Below are positions 1 through 7,311 of a stretch of 45,986 bases of DNA, piece by piece (the stretch's first letter is position 1; each line of letters starts with the position of its first letter). Under the pieces are notes generated by a model, which saw only the letters and a program-made list of their open reading frames with translations, was not told the DNA's origin and made no database searches. The stretch lies in contig DAHUXW010000060.1 of the NCBI GenBank assembly GCA_027306925.1, positions 1 through 45,986 on the forward strand, written 5' to 3'. A program made the translations under genes and the position numbers. This DNA is from Acidimicrobiaceae bacterium. GTDB taxonomy: Bacteria > Actinomycetota > Acidimicrobiia > Acidimicrobiales > Bog-793.

Positions 1-1171
1 CCGCGAGGCTCTCCACGAGCGCCGCGACGAGCGCCGCCCGCCGCCAGGTCTCGTCCACGAGGACGTGCTCGTCTCTCGCGTGCGCTCCTCCGCCGACCGC
101 CCCCAGCCCGTCCAGCGTCGGCGCGCCGGCTGCCGCGGCGAGGTTCCCGTCCGACACTCCTCCGACGCGCGCCGGGACGAGTGCGCCGAGCCCGAGCATC
201 GCAGCGATCTCCTGCGCGCGCGCGAGCAGCGGCACGCCGGACGACTCGGGCAGAGGCGGCCGGGACGTCACGCGCTCGAGCGAGACGCGCGCCCCGGTGC
301 CGGTGTCCGAGCCCGCGATCTCGCGGATCGCGTGCTCGAACGCCACGAGGGCGGCGGGATCGAACGAACGGACGTCGACCGTCATCTCGGCGTGCTCGGG
401 CACGACGTTCGGCGCGCTCCCCGCGGACAGCAGCGTCGGCACGACCGTGAGGCCGCGCCCGGGATCGTGCATCGCGTCGAGCGCGAGCGCGAGCCTCGCG
501 AGCTCGACGCCGGCGTTGACCCCGCGCTCCGGCTCCAACCCCGCGTGCGCCGCGCGCCCGTGCACGCGGACCCTCCACACCATCCACCCCTTGCGCGCGA
601 TCTTCACGCCGCCGACCGGGCCGGGCTCGAGGACGAGCACCGCGTCGGCCGAGCGCGCGAGCGACTCGACCAGCGCGCTCGACGTCGGGGAGCCCACCTC
701 CTCGTCGCTGGTCACGAGCATGCTCGCCCGCGCGCTCGTGCCACCCGCGGCGAGCGACCCGAGCGCGTGCAGCCCCAGGACGATCCCCGCCTTCATGTCG
801 TACGCGCCGGGCCCGCTCGCGACGCCGGCGCTCACGACGAACGGCCAGTCCGAACCGGTCCCCGCAGGCCAGACCGTGTCGAGGTGTCCGAGCAGCAGCA
901 CCTGGCCGGGTGCGGGCTCGGTGGACCAGACCTCGGCCAGGCCGAGCGCTCCGAGCAGCACGTTCGGCCGGCCGCCCGACTCGACGACGCGCGCCGGGAT
1001 CTCCTTCCGCCTCGCCTGGTCCGCGACCAGCGCCGCGGTCGCGCGGCAGCGGGCGACGTCGTCCGTCGGCGATTCGCAGCCGACGAGCTCGGCCAGGTCG
1101 TCGAGCATCGTCGAGTGGTGCGACGCGAGGCGCGCCTCCAGGTGCGCGATCGCTTCTGGACTGACGGTCAT
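1..1171 (-). CDS. M20 family metallohydrolase (carboxypeptidase G2/ArgE-like), C-terminus cut by window edge
   Basis: This reverse-strand frame is open from the ATG at 1171 to the window edge, about 390 codons, so the ORF track omits it. An AGGAGG stands five bases before the start. The protein shows the M20 dizinc pattern: GHLDT (His96, Asp98), the bridging Asp125 in GAYDMKAG and the Glu157-Glu158 pair in SDEEVGS, followed by a lid-domain-like middle section. Family members hydrolyse C-terminal amino acids or N-acyl groups from small amides; the substrate cannot be read from sequence. It lies 96 bases downstream of a GntR/FCD regulator on the same strand and is probably controlled by it. Given the B6-degradation cluster further right, a role in deacylating an open-chain N-acyl intermediate is possible, but that is inference. 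Confidence 0.85.
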   Translation of the reverse strand, partial: MTVSPEAIAHLEARLASHHSTMLDDLAELVGCESPTDDVARCRATAALVADQARRKEIPARVVESGGRPNVLLGALGLAEVWSTEPAPGQVLLLGHLDTVWPAGTGSDWPFVVSAGVASGPGAYDMKAGIVLGLHALGSLAAGGTSARASMLVTSDEEVGSPTSSALVESLARSADAVLVLEPGPVGGVKIARKGWMVWRVRVHGRAAHAGLEPERGVNAGVELARLALALDAMHDPGRGLTVVPTLLSAGSAPNVVPEHAEMTVDVRSFDPAALVAFEHAIREIAGSDTGTGARVSLERVTSRPPLPESSGVPLLARAQEIAAMLGLGALVPARVGGVSDGNLAAAAGAPTLDGLGAVGGGAHARDEHVLVDETWRRAALVAALVESLA

Positions 1172-1267
1172 CGGCCTCCTGTGGCGATGCTCGAGGCGAC
1201 CGGCCGCCGCCCGGCGCGATGCGCCACGACCTGCGCGGGCCGGCCGCGGTCCGGGACGACCCGGCGG

Positions 1268-1996
1268 CTACGAGGCGCGCTCCTGCGAGGGCTCCTGCCC
1301 GGCGTCGACGGCGCCGGAGCCGTTCTCCGACGCCTTGCCGGCACGTTGTGCAATATGCAGCTGGAGGCGCTCGGAGGGCACGCGGACGTGCGCCGCCGCG
1401 AGCTCGGCCGCCTTCTCGACGTCGCCCTTGCGGGCGGCGCTCAGGATCCTGCGGTGCTCGGTCACCGATCGGCTCGGGTTGCCGCGAAGCGACAGCGTGC
1501 GGTCCTGGAACCCGCCGATCTCTCCCATGAGGGTGTTGTGCACCTGGTGCAGCTTGCGATTGCCGCTCAACTCGCAGAACAGGTTGTGGAACGCGATGTT
1601 GGCCTCGAAGAAGGGCGTGAGATCGCTATCACCTGCCCGCGCGTCCATCTGGTCGACGTAGCGCTCGAGGTCGTCGAAGTCCGACCGGGTCAGCCGCGGG
1701 ACGGCGAGGCGGACCGCCGTCGACTCGAGCGCCTCGCGGACCTGGTAGGCGTCGACGAGCTCCTCGGCGGTCAGCGAACGCACGACGGCGCCGCGACGCG
1801 GCCGGATCGTGACGAGACCCTCCGACGCGAGGCGCCCCATCGCCTCCCGGATCGGACCACGGCTCACGCCGAGCTCCTCGGAGAGCGCGACCTCGGAGAG
1901 CACGCTCCCGGGCACCAGGCGTTGCTGGCGGATCTCGTCCCTCAGGTGGTCGTACACACGCTGCCAAAGGGTTAGGTTGTCGAACGCGCGTTCCAC
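1268..1996 (-). CDS. GntR/FadR-type regulator with FCD domain (paralogue 1)
   Basis: A 242-residue regulator with an N-terminal winged helix-turn-helix (ELGVSRGPIREAMGRL, roughly residues 30-75) and a C-terminal all-helical FCD ligand domain with the metal-ligand-like motifs FEANIAFHNLF and TEHRRIL. The GTG at 1996 is preferred over the track start because GGAGG lies five bases upstream and because the protein then begins like its paralogue at 4101-4778 (AFDNLTL shared). FCD regulators usually repress catabolic operons and release DNA on binding a carboxylic-acid-type effector. It precedes the M20 gene on the same strand. Its upstream region carries a diverged copy of the regulatory cassette also found before the two ABC importers, so autoregulation and a shared regulon are likely. 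Confidence 0.9.
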   Translation of the reverse strand: MERAFDNLTLWQRVYDHLRDEIRQQRLVPGSVLSEVALSEELGVSRGPIREAMGRLASEGLVTIRPRRGAVVRSLTAEELVDAYQVREALESTAVRLAVPRLTRSDFDDLERYVDQMDARAGDSDLTPFFEANIAFHNLFCELSGNRKLHQVHNTLMGEIGGFQDRTLSLRGNPSRSVTEHRRILSAARKGDVEKAAELAAAHVRVPSERLQLHIAQRAGKASENGSGAVDAGQEPSQERAS

Positions 1997-2046
1997 CTGC
2001 ACCTCCCGCCCGGCCCGCCACGAGCCGCGCCGTCTCGCGCCGAAGC

Positions 2047-2087
2047 CTAGTGGCGGCGCGCTCGACGCGGTTAACAACATGCAGTCG
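2047..2087 (-). promoter_or_regulatory. Diverged regulatory cassette (copy C) with likely minus promoter/operator for regulator 1
   Basis: Read on the minus strand this segment has CGACTGCATG followed by TTAACC, a 16-base spacer and CACTAG. The order and spacing match copies A and B, which have TTGACA, 16 bases and TACTAG next to the same CATGCAGTCG block. It sits about 50-90 bases before the regulator-1 start, where a promoter with an overlapping operator is expected. The -35-like hexamer is weak here. Assignment as operator is inferred from recurrence. Confidence 0.5.
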
Positions 2088-2190
2088 GCGCGAACAGATC
2101 ACCGCCTCGCGACGGGCGCGGCGCACGTTGCGCGGGGCCGACTCGCCGCCCGCGACGGGGGCCGTGGCGAGCGCGGCCAGTACCTCGAGC

Positions 2191-2604
2191 TCAGGCGTGC
2201 GGCGCGGACGAGAACTGGATGACGTGCCAGCCCGACCAGTCCGGCTGGCAGGCGATCGCGGCGTTGTCGTAGTTCGTGACCAGCCGATCGCCGATCACGA
2301 CGGTGCAGTACGCCTGCACGTGGGGATCGCCGAAATCGGCGCTGCAGCGCACGATCGCGTGGTGCTCGTACGATCGTCCGTTCTTCACGCAGGCGAGCTG
2401 GACGAGGTGGAGGTGCTGGGACTCGAGCTCGGCCCGCAGCGTCGCGGTCGCGGTCGCGACGGCTCCCCCGCTCGGGACGACCGGAAAGCCGATCGGCGTC
2501 GAGGCGCTGCCCCCGGGAAGCGCGACCGCGAGCCCGATCGCGATGCCGGCCGCGCCGGCCGCGGCGACCCCGTAGGCGAGGAGCTTCGGGCGGGCCGGCC
2601 TCAC
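2191..2604 (-). CDS. Small secreted or membrane-anchored protein of unknown function
   Basis: This 137-residue protein starts with GTG at 2604, overlapping the stop of the alcohol dehydrogenase by four bases (GTGA), so it is translated as part of that operon. Residues about 9-30 form one hydrophobic segment after a basic N-terminus (RPARPK), consistent with a signal anchor. The rest is a compact domain with three cysteines (LACVKNG, IVRCSAD, AYCTVV) and a fourth in ACQPDW near the C-terminus, suggesting one or two extracytoplasmic disulfides. I recognise no family. The reading frame shows normal high-GC third-position bias and is not a shadow of an opposite-strand gene. Confidence 0.65.
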   Translation of the reverse strand: MRPARPKLLAYGVAAAGAAGIAIGLAVALPGGSASTPIGFPVVPSGGAVATATATLRAELESQHLHLVQLACVKNGRSYEHHAIVRCSADFGDPHVQAYCTVVIGDRLVTNYDNAAIACQPDWSGWHVIQFSSAPHA

Positions 2605-3635
2605 GGGTGCAGAACGACCTTCGTGGCGGTGCGGTTGCCGAAGACGCGGTAGGCCTCGGCGGCCTCCGACAGCGGCATGTGGTGCGACACGATCGCCTCG
2701 GGCGCGAGCTGTTGGTTCACGACGAGGTCGAGCAGGCGCTCGCGGTCCTCGTAGGGGGCGCCGATGTGGAAGCGCAGGCTCAGCTCGCGCTCGAACATGA
2801 GGCCTGCGTTGAGCGGGTAGTCGGGCTCGAAGTGCGCGCCGACCACCGAGACGGTCCCCCTGCCGCGGGCGAGCGTGAGGGCGATGTCGAGGCCCGGCTG
2901 CACGCCTGTCGCCTCGACGACGACGTCCGCCCCGAGCCCGCCGGTGAGCGAGGCGACGGTCTCGGCCGCGTCCTCAGGTCGCACGGCACGGACCGCCGGA
3001 CCGAAGGCGCGGGCGAGCTCGCAGCGCTGCTCCAAGCCGTCGACTGCCACGACGCTCGCGGCCATCCTCGAAGCGCACAGGACCGCCATCAGGCCGACGG
3101 GGCCGCAGCCGACCACGACGACATGGTCCGTCAGCTTCGTGCCGACGCGGTCGAGCGCGGCGAATCCCGTCGGGAGGATGTCCGCGAGGAAGACCGCGCG
3201 GTCGTCCGACAGCGCGTCGGGGAGCGGCAGGAGGCAGCGGTCCGCGTGCGGGACGCGCACGAGCTCGGCCTGACCGCCGTCGAGCCGTGGGTACACGCCC
3301 GAGTAGCCGAACAGCGACCGTCTCTCGCACTGCGACGTCCTGCGGGCGCGGCAGTGGGGGCACGTGCCGTCGGAAGTGGTGCTCGAGCACACGACCCGTT
3401 GCCCGACCGGGATCGCCACGTCCTCGCCCACCTGCTCGACGACGCCGACGAACTCGTGTCCGAGCACGGTCGCCGGGTCGAACCCGGGCACGTAGCCGTG
3501 GAGCGGCATGAGATCGGCGCCGCAGATCGCGGTCGCGGTCACCCGCACGACCGCGTCACGCGGATCGAGGATCCTCGGCTCGTCGACGTCGGCGATCCTG
3601 ACCTCGCCCGGACGGTCCACCACGACTGCCTTCAT
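2601..3635 (-). CDS. Zinc-dependent medium-chain alcohol dehydrogenase
   Basis: A 344-residue NAD(P)-dependent MDR dehydrogenase. The catalytic zinc site is visible as Cys38 (AICGAD) and GHE at His60-Glu61. The structural-zinc lobe reads SDGTCPHC...C, with Asp89 in the first ligand position followed by Cys92, Cys95 and Cys103. The Rossmann nucleotide loop is GCGPVGLM. The ATG overlaps the stop of the glyoxalase-like gene (ATGA), and the next gene overlaps this stop, so all three are co-translated behind regulator 2. It would oxidise a primary or secondary alcohol to the carbonyl. Because the classical 4-pyridoxate dehydrogenase is absent from this window, it is a candidate for oxidising the 5-hydroxymethyl group of 4-pyridoxate; that is a context-based guess. 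Confidence 0.85.
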   Translation of the reverse strand: MKAVVVDRPGEVRIADVDEPRILDPRDAVVRVTATAICGADLMPLHGYVPGFDPATVLGHEFVGVVEQVGEDVAIPVGQRVVCSSTTSDGTCPHCRARRTSQCERRSLFGYSGVYPRLDGGQAELVRVPHADRCLLPLPDALSDDRAVFLADILPTGFAALDRVGTKLTDHVVVVGCGPVGLMAVLCASRMAASVVAVDGLEQRCELARAFGPAVRAVRPEDAAETVASLTGGLGADVVVEATGVQPGLDIALTLARGRGTVSVVGAHFEPDYPLNAGLMFERELSLRFHIGAPYEDRERLLDLVVNQQLAPEAIVSHHMPLSEAAEAYRVFGNRTATKVVLHP

Positions 3636-4036
3636 GCCGGCTCCTCGATCTCGATGACGTATCCGTCGGGGTCGACGCAGAAGAAGCGGCAGCCGCCCCA
3701 GGGTGGGTGGTACGCGGGAGCGAGCGTGCGCACGCCCGCCGCCTCGAGGGCGCCGAACGCGGCGTCCGCGTCGTCGACCTCGATCACGAGCAGCGCCGCA
3801 GTGCTCGCGGGATCACCCGGAGCGACGAGATCGACCCCGGGTCGGTCCTCGGCGGGATGGCCCTGCTCGGCGAGCGAGAGCCTCGTGCCGCCGAGCACGA
3901 GCGTCGCGTAGGGCGGGTCGTCGTAACGCGCCTCGACCGCGAAGCCGAGCACCTCGGCGTAGAACCTGGCCGACGCGTCGACGTCCTCGACCGCGAGGAT
4001 CGTCCCGACGCGCGTCGCGCGATAGCTCGTCGTCAA
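3632..4036 (-). CDS. Glyoxalase/VOC superfamily protein
   Basis: A 134-residue single-domain VOC protein made of two beta-alpha-beta-beta-beta modules: the first begins VGTILAVEDVDASARFY, the second contains LLVIEVDDADAAFGALEAAG and ends FFCVDPDGYVIEIEEP. The terminal Glu in VIEIEE is where a metal ligand usually sits. Family members include glyoxalases, extradiol dioxygenases and antibiotic-binding proteins, and the short size does not tell them apart. The start is TTG at 4036 with GAGGAG seven bases upstream. It is the first of three overlapping genes downstream of regulator 2. A dioxygenase-type role is conceivable in the catabolic context but unsupported. Confidence 0.8.
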   Translation of the reverse strand: MTTSYRATRVGTILAVEDVDASARFYAEVLGFAVEARYDDPPYATLVLGGTRLSLAEQGHPAEDRPGVDLVAPGDPASTAALLVIEVDDADAAFGALEAAGVRTLAPAYHPPWGGCRFFCVDPDGYVIEIEEPA

Positions 4037-4100
4037 CCTGCGACTCCTCTCCCTCGGACCCCGTGGGGCCGTCCGCCGTCGCGTGCCGCCGCGTGTGCCA

Positions 4101-4778
4101 TCAGCCGTCGTCTCCCTGCACCGCCATCTCCGCGATGTGGTCCTGCAACCGCTCGAACGGCACCCGGACGTGCGCCGCGGCGAGCTCCGCGGCGTGCGTC
4201 GCGTCGCCGCGCCTCGCCGCGCGCAGGATCGCGCGGTGCTCGGTCACCGACTCGTTCGGGTCGCCGCGCAGCGACAGCGTACGGTCCTGGAAGGCGCCCA
4301 TCTCACCCATGAGCGTGTGGTGGACGCGGTGGAGCTTGCGATTGCCGCTGAGCTCGCAGAACAGCTCGTGGAACTCGATGTTCGCCTCGAAGAGCCGGTC
4401 GACGTGACCGCCGGCCGTCGACTTCTCCATCTCGTCGGCGAGCGCCTCGAGGCGTGCGAGGTCCTCGGGCTCGAGGCGGGGCACGGCGAGGCGCACGGCC
4501 ATCGACTCGAGCACCTCGCGCACGAGGTACGCGTCGACGAGCTCCTCGACGGTGATCGCCCGTACGACGGCACCGCGCCTCGGCCGGACGGTCACGAGGC
4601 CCTCGGTCGCGAGGCGGCCCATCGCCTCGCGGATCGGACCCCGGCTCACGCCGAGCTCCTTCGAGAGCGCGACCTCCGACAGCTCCGAGCCCGGCTCGAG
4701 GCGTCGCTCGCGGATCTCGGCCCGCAGGTGGCGGTAGACGCGCTGGGCGAGCGTGAGGTTGTCGAACGCCGTGTCCAT
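4101..4778 (-). CDS. GntR/FadR-type regulator with FCD domain (paralogue 2)
   Basis: A 225-residue paralogue of the regulator at 1268-1996, nearly identical through the winged helix (ELGVSRGPIREAMGRLA) and strongly similar in the FCD domain (FEANIEFHELFCELSGNRKL). I start it at ATG 4778, which has a GGGAGGG ribosome-binding site, rather than the upstream track start, which would add 61 residues encoded by promoter DNA. It is transcribed away from the LivK-type gene, with regulatory cassette A between them. It heads the glyoxalase/alcohol dehydrogenase operon, 64 bases upstream of it. The two paralogues may share operators, or respond to different intermediates of one pathway. Confidence 0.9.
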   Translation of the reverse strand: MDTAFDNLTLAQRVYRHLRAEIRERRLEPGSELSEVALSKELGVSRGPIREAMGRLATEGLVTVRPRRGAVVRAITVEELVDAYLVREVLESMAVRLAVPRLEPEDLARLEALADEMEKSTAGGHVDRLFEANIEFHELFCELSGNRKLHRVHHTLMGEMGAFQDRTLSLRGDPNESVTEHRAILRAARRGDATHAAELAAAHVRVPFERLQDHIAEMAVQGDDG

Positions 4779-4840
4779 CCGAAACCCTCCCTCCCGGACG
4801 CGCCGGCCGTCGCGAGTGCGCACGAACCCGTTCGTGCGAT

Positions 4841-4945
4841 CCACGCCTTGCGGCTCTCTCGAGGACCCTAGTAGAGTGCCACGAGTTCTTGTCAACAGCA
4901 TGCAGTCGACGAGCGCAGTCCTGTAGGGGGGACTCCGCTGGTCGG
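4841..4945. repeat. Regulatory cassette copy A (duplicated ~100 bp, second copy at 10121-10227)
   Basis: This block between regulator 2 and the LivK-type gene recurs almost unchanged before the BMP-type transporter. The longest identical run is 37 bases (4885-4921 equals 10166-10202), including TTGTCAACAGCATGCAGTCG. Flanks differ only by a few substitutions and single-base insertions. It contains the inverted motif TTGT-CA-ACAG, of the kind bound by GntR/FCD proteins, overlapping the -35 box of the minus-strand promoter. Confidence 0.85.
4868..4895 (-). promoter_or_regulatory. Promoter for regulator 2 with overlapping inverted-repeat operator
   Basis: On the minus strand TTGACA (4895-4890) is followed after 16 bases by TACTAG (4873-4868). 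This is a good match to a housekeeping sigma promoter, about 90 bases before the regulator-2 start. The half-sites TTGT and ACAG overlap the -35 element, so the regulator probably blocks its own promoter. I see no equally clear plus-strand promoter for the transporter operon. Confidence 0.6.
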
Positions 4946-5080
4946 ATCGCCGGCCCGGCATGACGCATTCGCTCGCCGGGACACTGCTGGCGAACGCGTG
5001 AGCAGTAGCTACACGAAAGGTGCTGGGCGAAGTACTGCGTGCACATTGGGAGCCGGATCAGGCAACAGGGTGGGGGAACG

Positions 5081-6367
5081 GTGAAAAAGTCAGCAGCAGC
5101 AGCAGCAGCTATCGGCGCGGGAGCTCTTGCCCTTGTGGCAACGCCAGTCTGGGGTGCCCCACCGGCCGTGGCGCACTCGGGCTCGGGATCCCTCGTGGTC
5201 GCGATCTTCCACGCCTACTCCGGTCCGAACGCCGCCTTCGGCCCCGAGGCCGCCGCGGGGTGCTTCCCGGCCGAGAAGCTCATCAACGCCGCCGGCGGCG
5301 TCCTCGGGCACAAGATCGTCTGCGATCCGACCGACTCCAAGGGCGACCCCGCTGACGCCGTGCCCGCGGCGAACCGTCTCATCGCGTCGACGAGCTCCCT
5401 CGTCGGCGTGCTCGGAGGGGGCTCCGACACCGCGACTGCGGTCGTCCCGCTGTTCGCACAGGCGAACATCCCGGTCTTCTCGACGACCGGTCAGGCGTCG
5501 TTCGACCACTCGACGTCGCCGTATTTCTGGCGGATCCTCTCGCCGGACCCGGCCCAGGGCGGCGCGATGGCCGCGGCCGCCAAGAAGCTCGGGTTGACGA
5601 GGGTCGCGACGGTCTTCGGCAACGACTCCTCGGCCCAGGGGTCAGCCCCCGCTGCGATCGCAGGTGTCACCAAACTGCACCTCCACCTCGTCACGAACCA
5701 GACGATCGCCATCGGGCAGCTCTCCTACCGCTCCGAGGTCCAGAAGCTCGCGAGCGCGAAGCCGCAGGTGATCATCAGCGAGGCCGACCCTCAGACGTCC
5801 GCAACCTACCTGTCCGAGCTTCGTCAGCTGGGGACGATTCCCGACCTCATCACCGACCCGGTGTCCCAGGAGCCGGGCTGGCGCAAGGCCGTCATCGGGG
5901 CGATCGGCGCGTCGAACCTGAACGCGCGCGACTACGCGGTGGTGGCGTACGCGCCGCTCACGACGCTCGCGTACCGGACGTACACCGCGGCGCTGAAGAC
6001 GATCGGCAAGCAGGTCTCCCAGCCGATGCAGTGGAACTCGGACCTGTACTCGGTCGCCGACTACGACTCCGTCGTGGTCATGGCGCTCGCGATGGACATG
6101 GCGCACTCGACCTCGCCGAAGGTCTACAACACCTTCATCCCGAAGGTCACGAACCCCTCCGCCGGTGCGGTCGTCGTCCACACCTACGCGGCCGGGAAGG
6201 TAGCTCTCGCGAAAGGCAAGCGCATCCAGTACGTGGGAGCCGCAGGCGCGATCATCTTCGACCGCTGGCACAACGCGGGCCAGGGATTCGCGATCGAGCG
6301 CTACAAGAACGGCAACTGGGCGGTGTCCAGCGTGCTCAGCTCCGCGGAGATCAAGGCGGCCTTCTGA
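5081..6367 (+). CDS. ABC transporter substrate-binding protein, LivK/type-1 periplasmic binding fold
   Basis: A 428-residue exported binding protein. GTG 5081 is preferred (G-rich Shine-Dalgarno four bases upstream) and gives a classical signal peptide: KK, then an alanine-rich hydrophobic core, then TPVWGAPPAVA. The mature domain shows the branched-chain amino-acid binding fold: SGPNAAFGPEAAAG, then the partner-strand motif LVGVLGGGSDTATAVVPLF and STTGQASF for ligand contact. Related proteins bind amino acids, amides, aromatic acids and other small molecules. It is the first gene of a five-gene importer operon and would deliver ligand to the two permeases that follow. Its location beside regulator 2 and near the B6-catabolic cluster makes a vitamin B6 vitamer or a pyridine acid a reasonable guess; direct evidence is lacking. 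Confidence 0.9.
   Translation: MKKSAAAAAAIGAGALALVATPVWGAPPAVAHSGSGSLVVAIFHAYSGPNAAFGPEAAAGCFPAEKLINAAGGVLGHKIVCDPTDSKGDPADAVPAANRLIASTSSLVGVLGGGSDTATAVVPLFAQANIPVFSTTGQASFDHSTSPYFWRILSPDPAQGGAMAAAAKKLGLTRVATVFGNDSSAQGSAPAAIAGVTKLHLHLVTNQTIAIGQLSYRSEVQKLASAKPQVIISEADPQTSATYLSELRQLGTIPDLITDPVSQEPGWRKAVIGAIGASNLNARDYAVVAYAPLTTLAYRTYTAALKTIGKQVSQPMQWNSDLYSVADYDSVVVMALAMDMAHSTSPKVYNTFIPKVTNPSAGAVVVHTYAAGKVALAKGKRIQYVGAAGAIIFDRWHNAGQGFAIERYKNGNWAVSSVLSSAEIKAAF
5091..5108 (+). repeat. (CAG)6 triplet tract inside the signal peptide
   Basis: Six uninterrupted CAG units, read in the GCA frame, give the alanine run of the LivK-type signal peptide. Being a triplet tract, slippage would change the length of the hydrophobic core by whole alanines without shifting frame. 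Confidence 0.9.
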
Positions 6368-6435
6368 GCGACCGCAGCAGCACTGCCTGATTGCTTTCGA
6401 GACGAAGCCGGGAGATCGCTTACATGGGAGTGCTG

Positions 6436-7311
6436 ATGTCAGCGATCGGCTTCGGCATCGTCACTGCCTCGATTCTCGCCGTGAGCTCGGTCGGGTTCAC
6501 GTTGCAGTTCAGCGTCACGAACGTCTTCAACCTGTCCTTCGGAAGTGTGATGACCGGGACCGGCTTCATCGCCTACGCCCTCAACACCTCCGGCGTCAGC
6601 ATCTGGGCATCGATGGCGATCGGGGCGCTGTGCGGTGGTGTGATCTCCGTGGCGCTGAACTGGTTGATCTTCGGCCGGTTCATCCGCCACGGGATCAGCC
6701 GCTTCGGGATGGTCATCGTGACGATCGCGACGGGCCTGATCTGTGACAACACGATCCAGGCGTTTGTCGGGCCCACCTTCTATGCGTACAACGCACAGCC
6801 CGGGAAGGCCTTCAACCTCGCAGGCATGCTGCTCACCGGCCAGGAGCTCATCATCATTGTCATCGCCGCGGTGATGATGACCGCGACCCACGTCGGGCTC
6901 AAGAGCACGCGCCTCGGTGCGGCGATGCGGGGGCTCTCGGTCAACGCCTCGCTCGCGCGCGCGTGCGGGGTGCCGACGAGGCGGGTCGTCGCGGTGGCCT
7001 GGTTCGCATCCGGGGTGATGGCCGGGATCGGGTCCGTGGCGCTCTTCCTCGACACCAGTACCTTCGCAGCGACGACCGGGTCGCAGTTCCTTATCATGGT
7101 GATCGCGGCGGCCGTCCTCGGTGGGGTGGGCTCGGCCGAAGGGGCCGTCGTCGGAGCCCTCGTCGTCGGTCTCGCGACCGAGATCACCGCGGCCTACTGG
7201 AATCCCGAGCTGAAGGACGTGGTCGCGTTCGTCGTGTTGATTCTCGTGCTTCTCGTCCGGCCCCAGGGAATGTTCTCCCAGCTCTCGAGCGAGCGGACGG
7301 CAGTGGGATGA
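6436..7311 (+). CDS. ABC transporter permease, LivH type
   Basis: A roughly 290-residue integral membrane permease of the branched-chain amino-acid family. The N-terminal SVGFTLQFSVTNVFNLSFGS corresponds to the usual LivH signature in which an Asn-Leu/Phe-X-Phe-Gly stretch follows the second helix. The cytoplasmic coupling loop is seen as LGAAMRGLSVNASLARACGV and the C-terminal core as AAVLGGVGSAEGAVVGALVVG. ATG 6436 has GGGAG five bases upstream; ATG 6424, nine bases after another GGGAG, is almost as good. The track start at TTG 6391 looks too early. It follows the binding protein by 68 bases, and its stop overlaps the next permease (ATGA). Confidence 0.9.
   Translation: MSAIGFGIVTASILAVSSVGFTLQFSVTNVFNLSFGSVMTGTGFIAYALNTSGVSIWASMAIGALCGGVISVALNWLIFGRFIRHGISRFGMVIVTIATGLICDNTIQAFVGPTFYAYNAQPGKAFNLAGMLLTGQELIIIVIAAVMMTATHVGLKSTRLGAAMRGLSVNASLARACGVPTRRVVAVAWFASGVMAGIGSVALFLDTSTFAATTGSQFLIMVIAAAVLGGVGSAEGAVVGALVVGLATEITAAYWNPELKDVVAFVVLILVLLVRPQGMFSQLSSERTAVG

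Noticed and set aside
65-1975. 636-residue plus-strand ORF at the left edge
   Set aside because: Antisense shadow of the M20 and GntR genes: Arg/Ala/Pro-rich low-complexity translation with no domain, while the minus strand gives two clean family matches.
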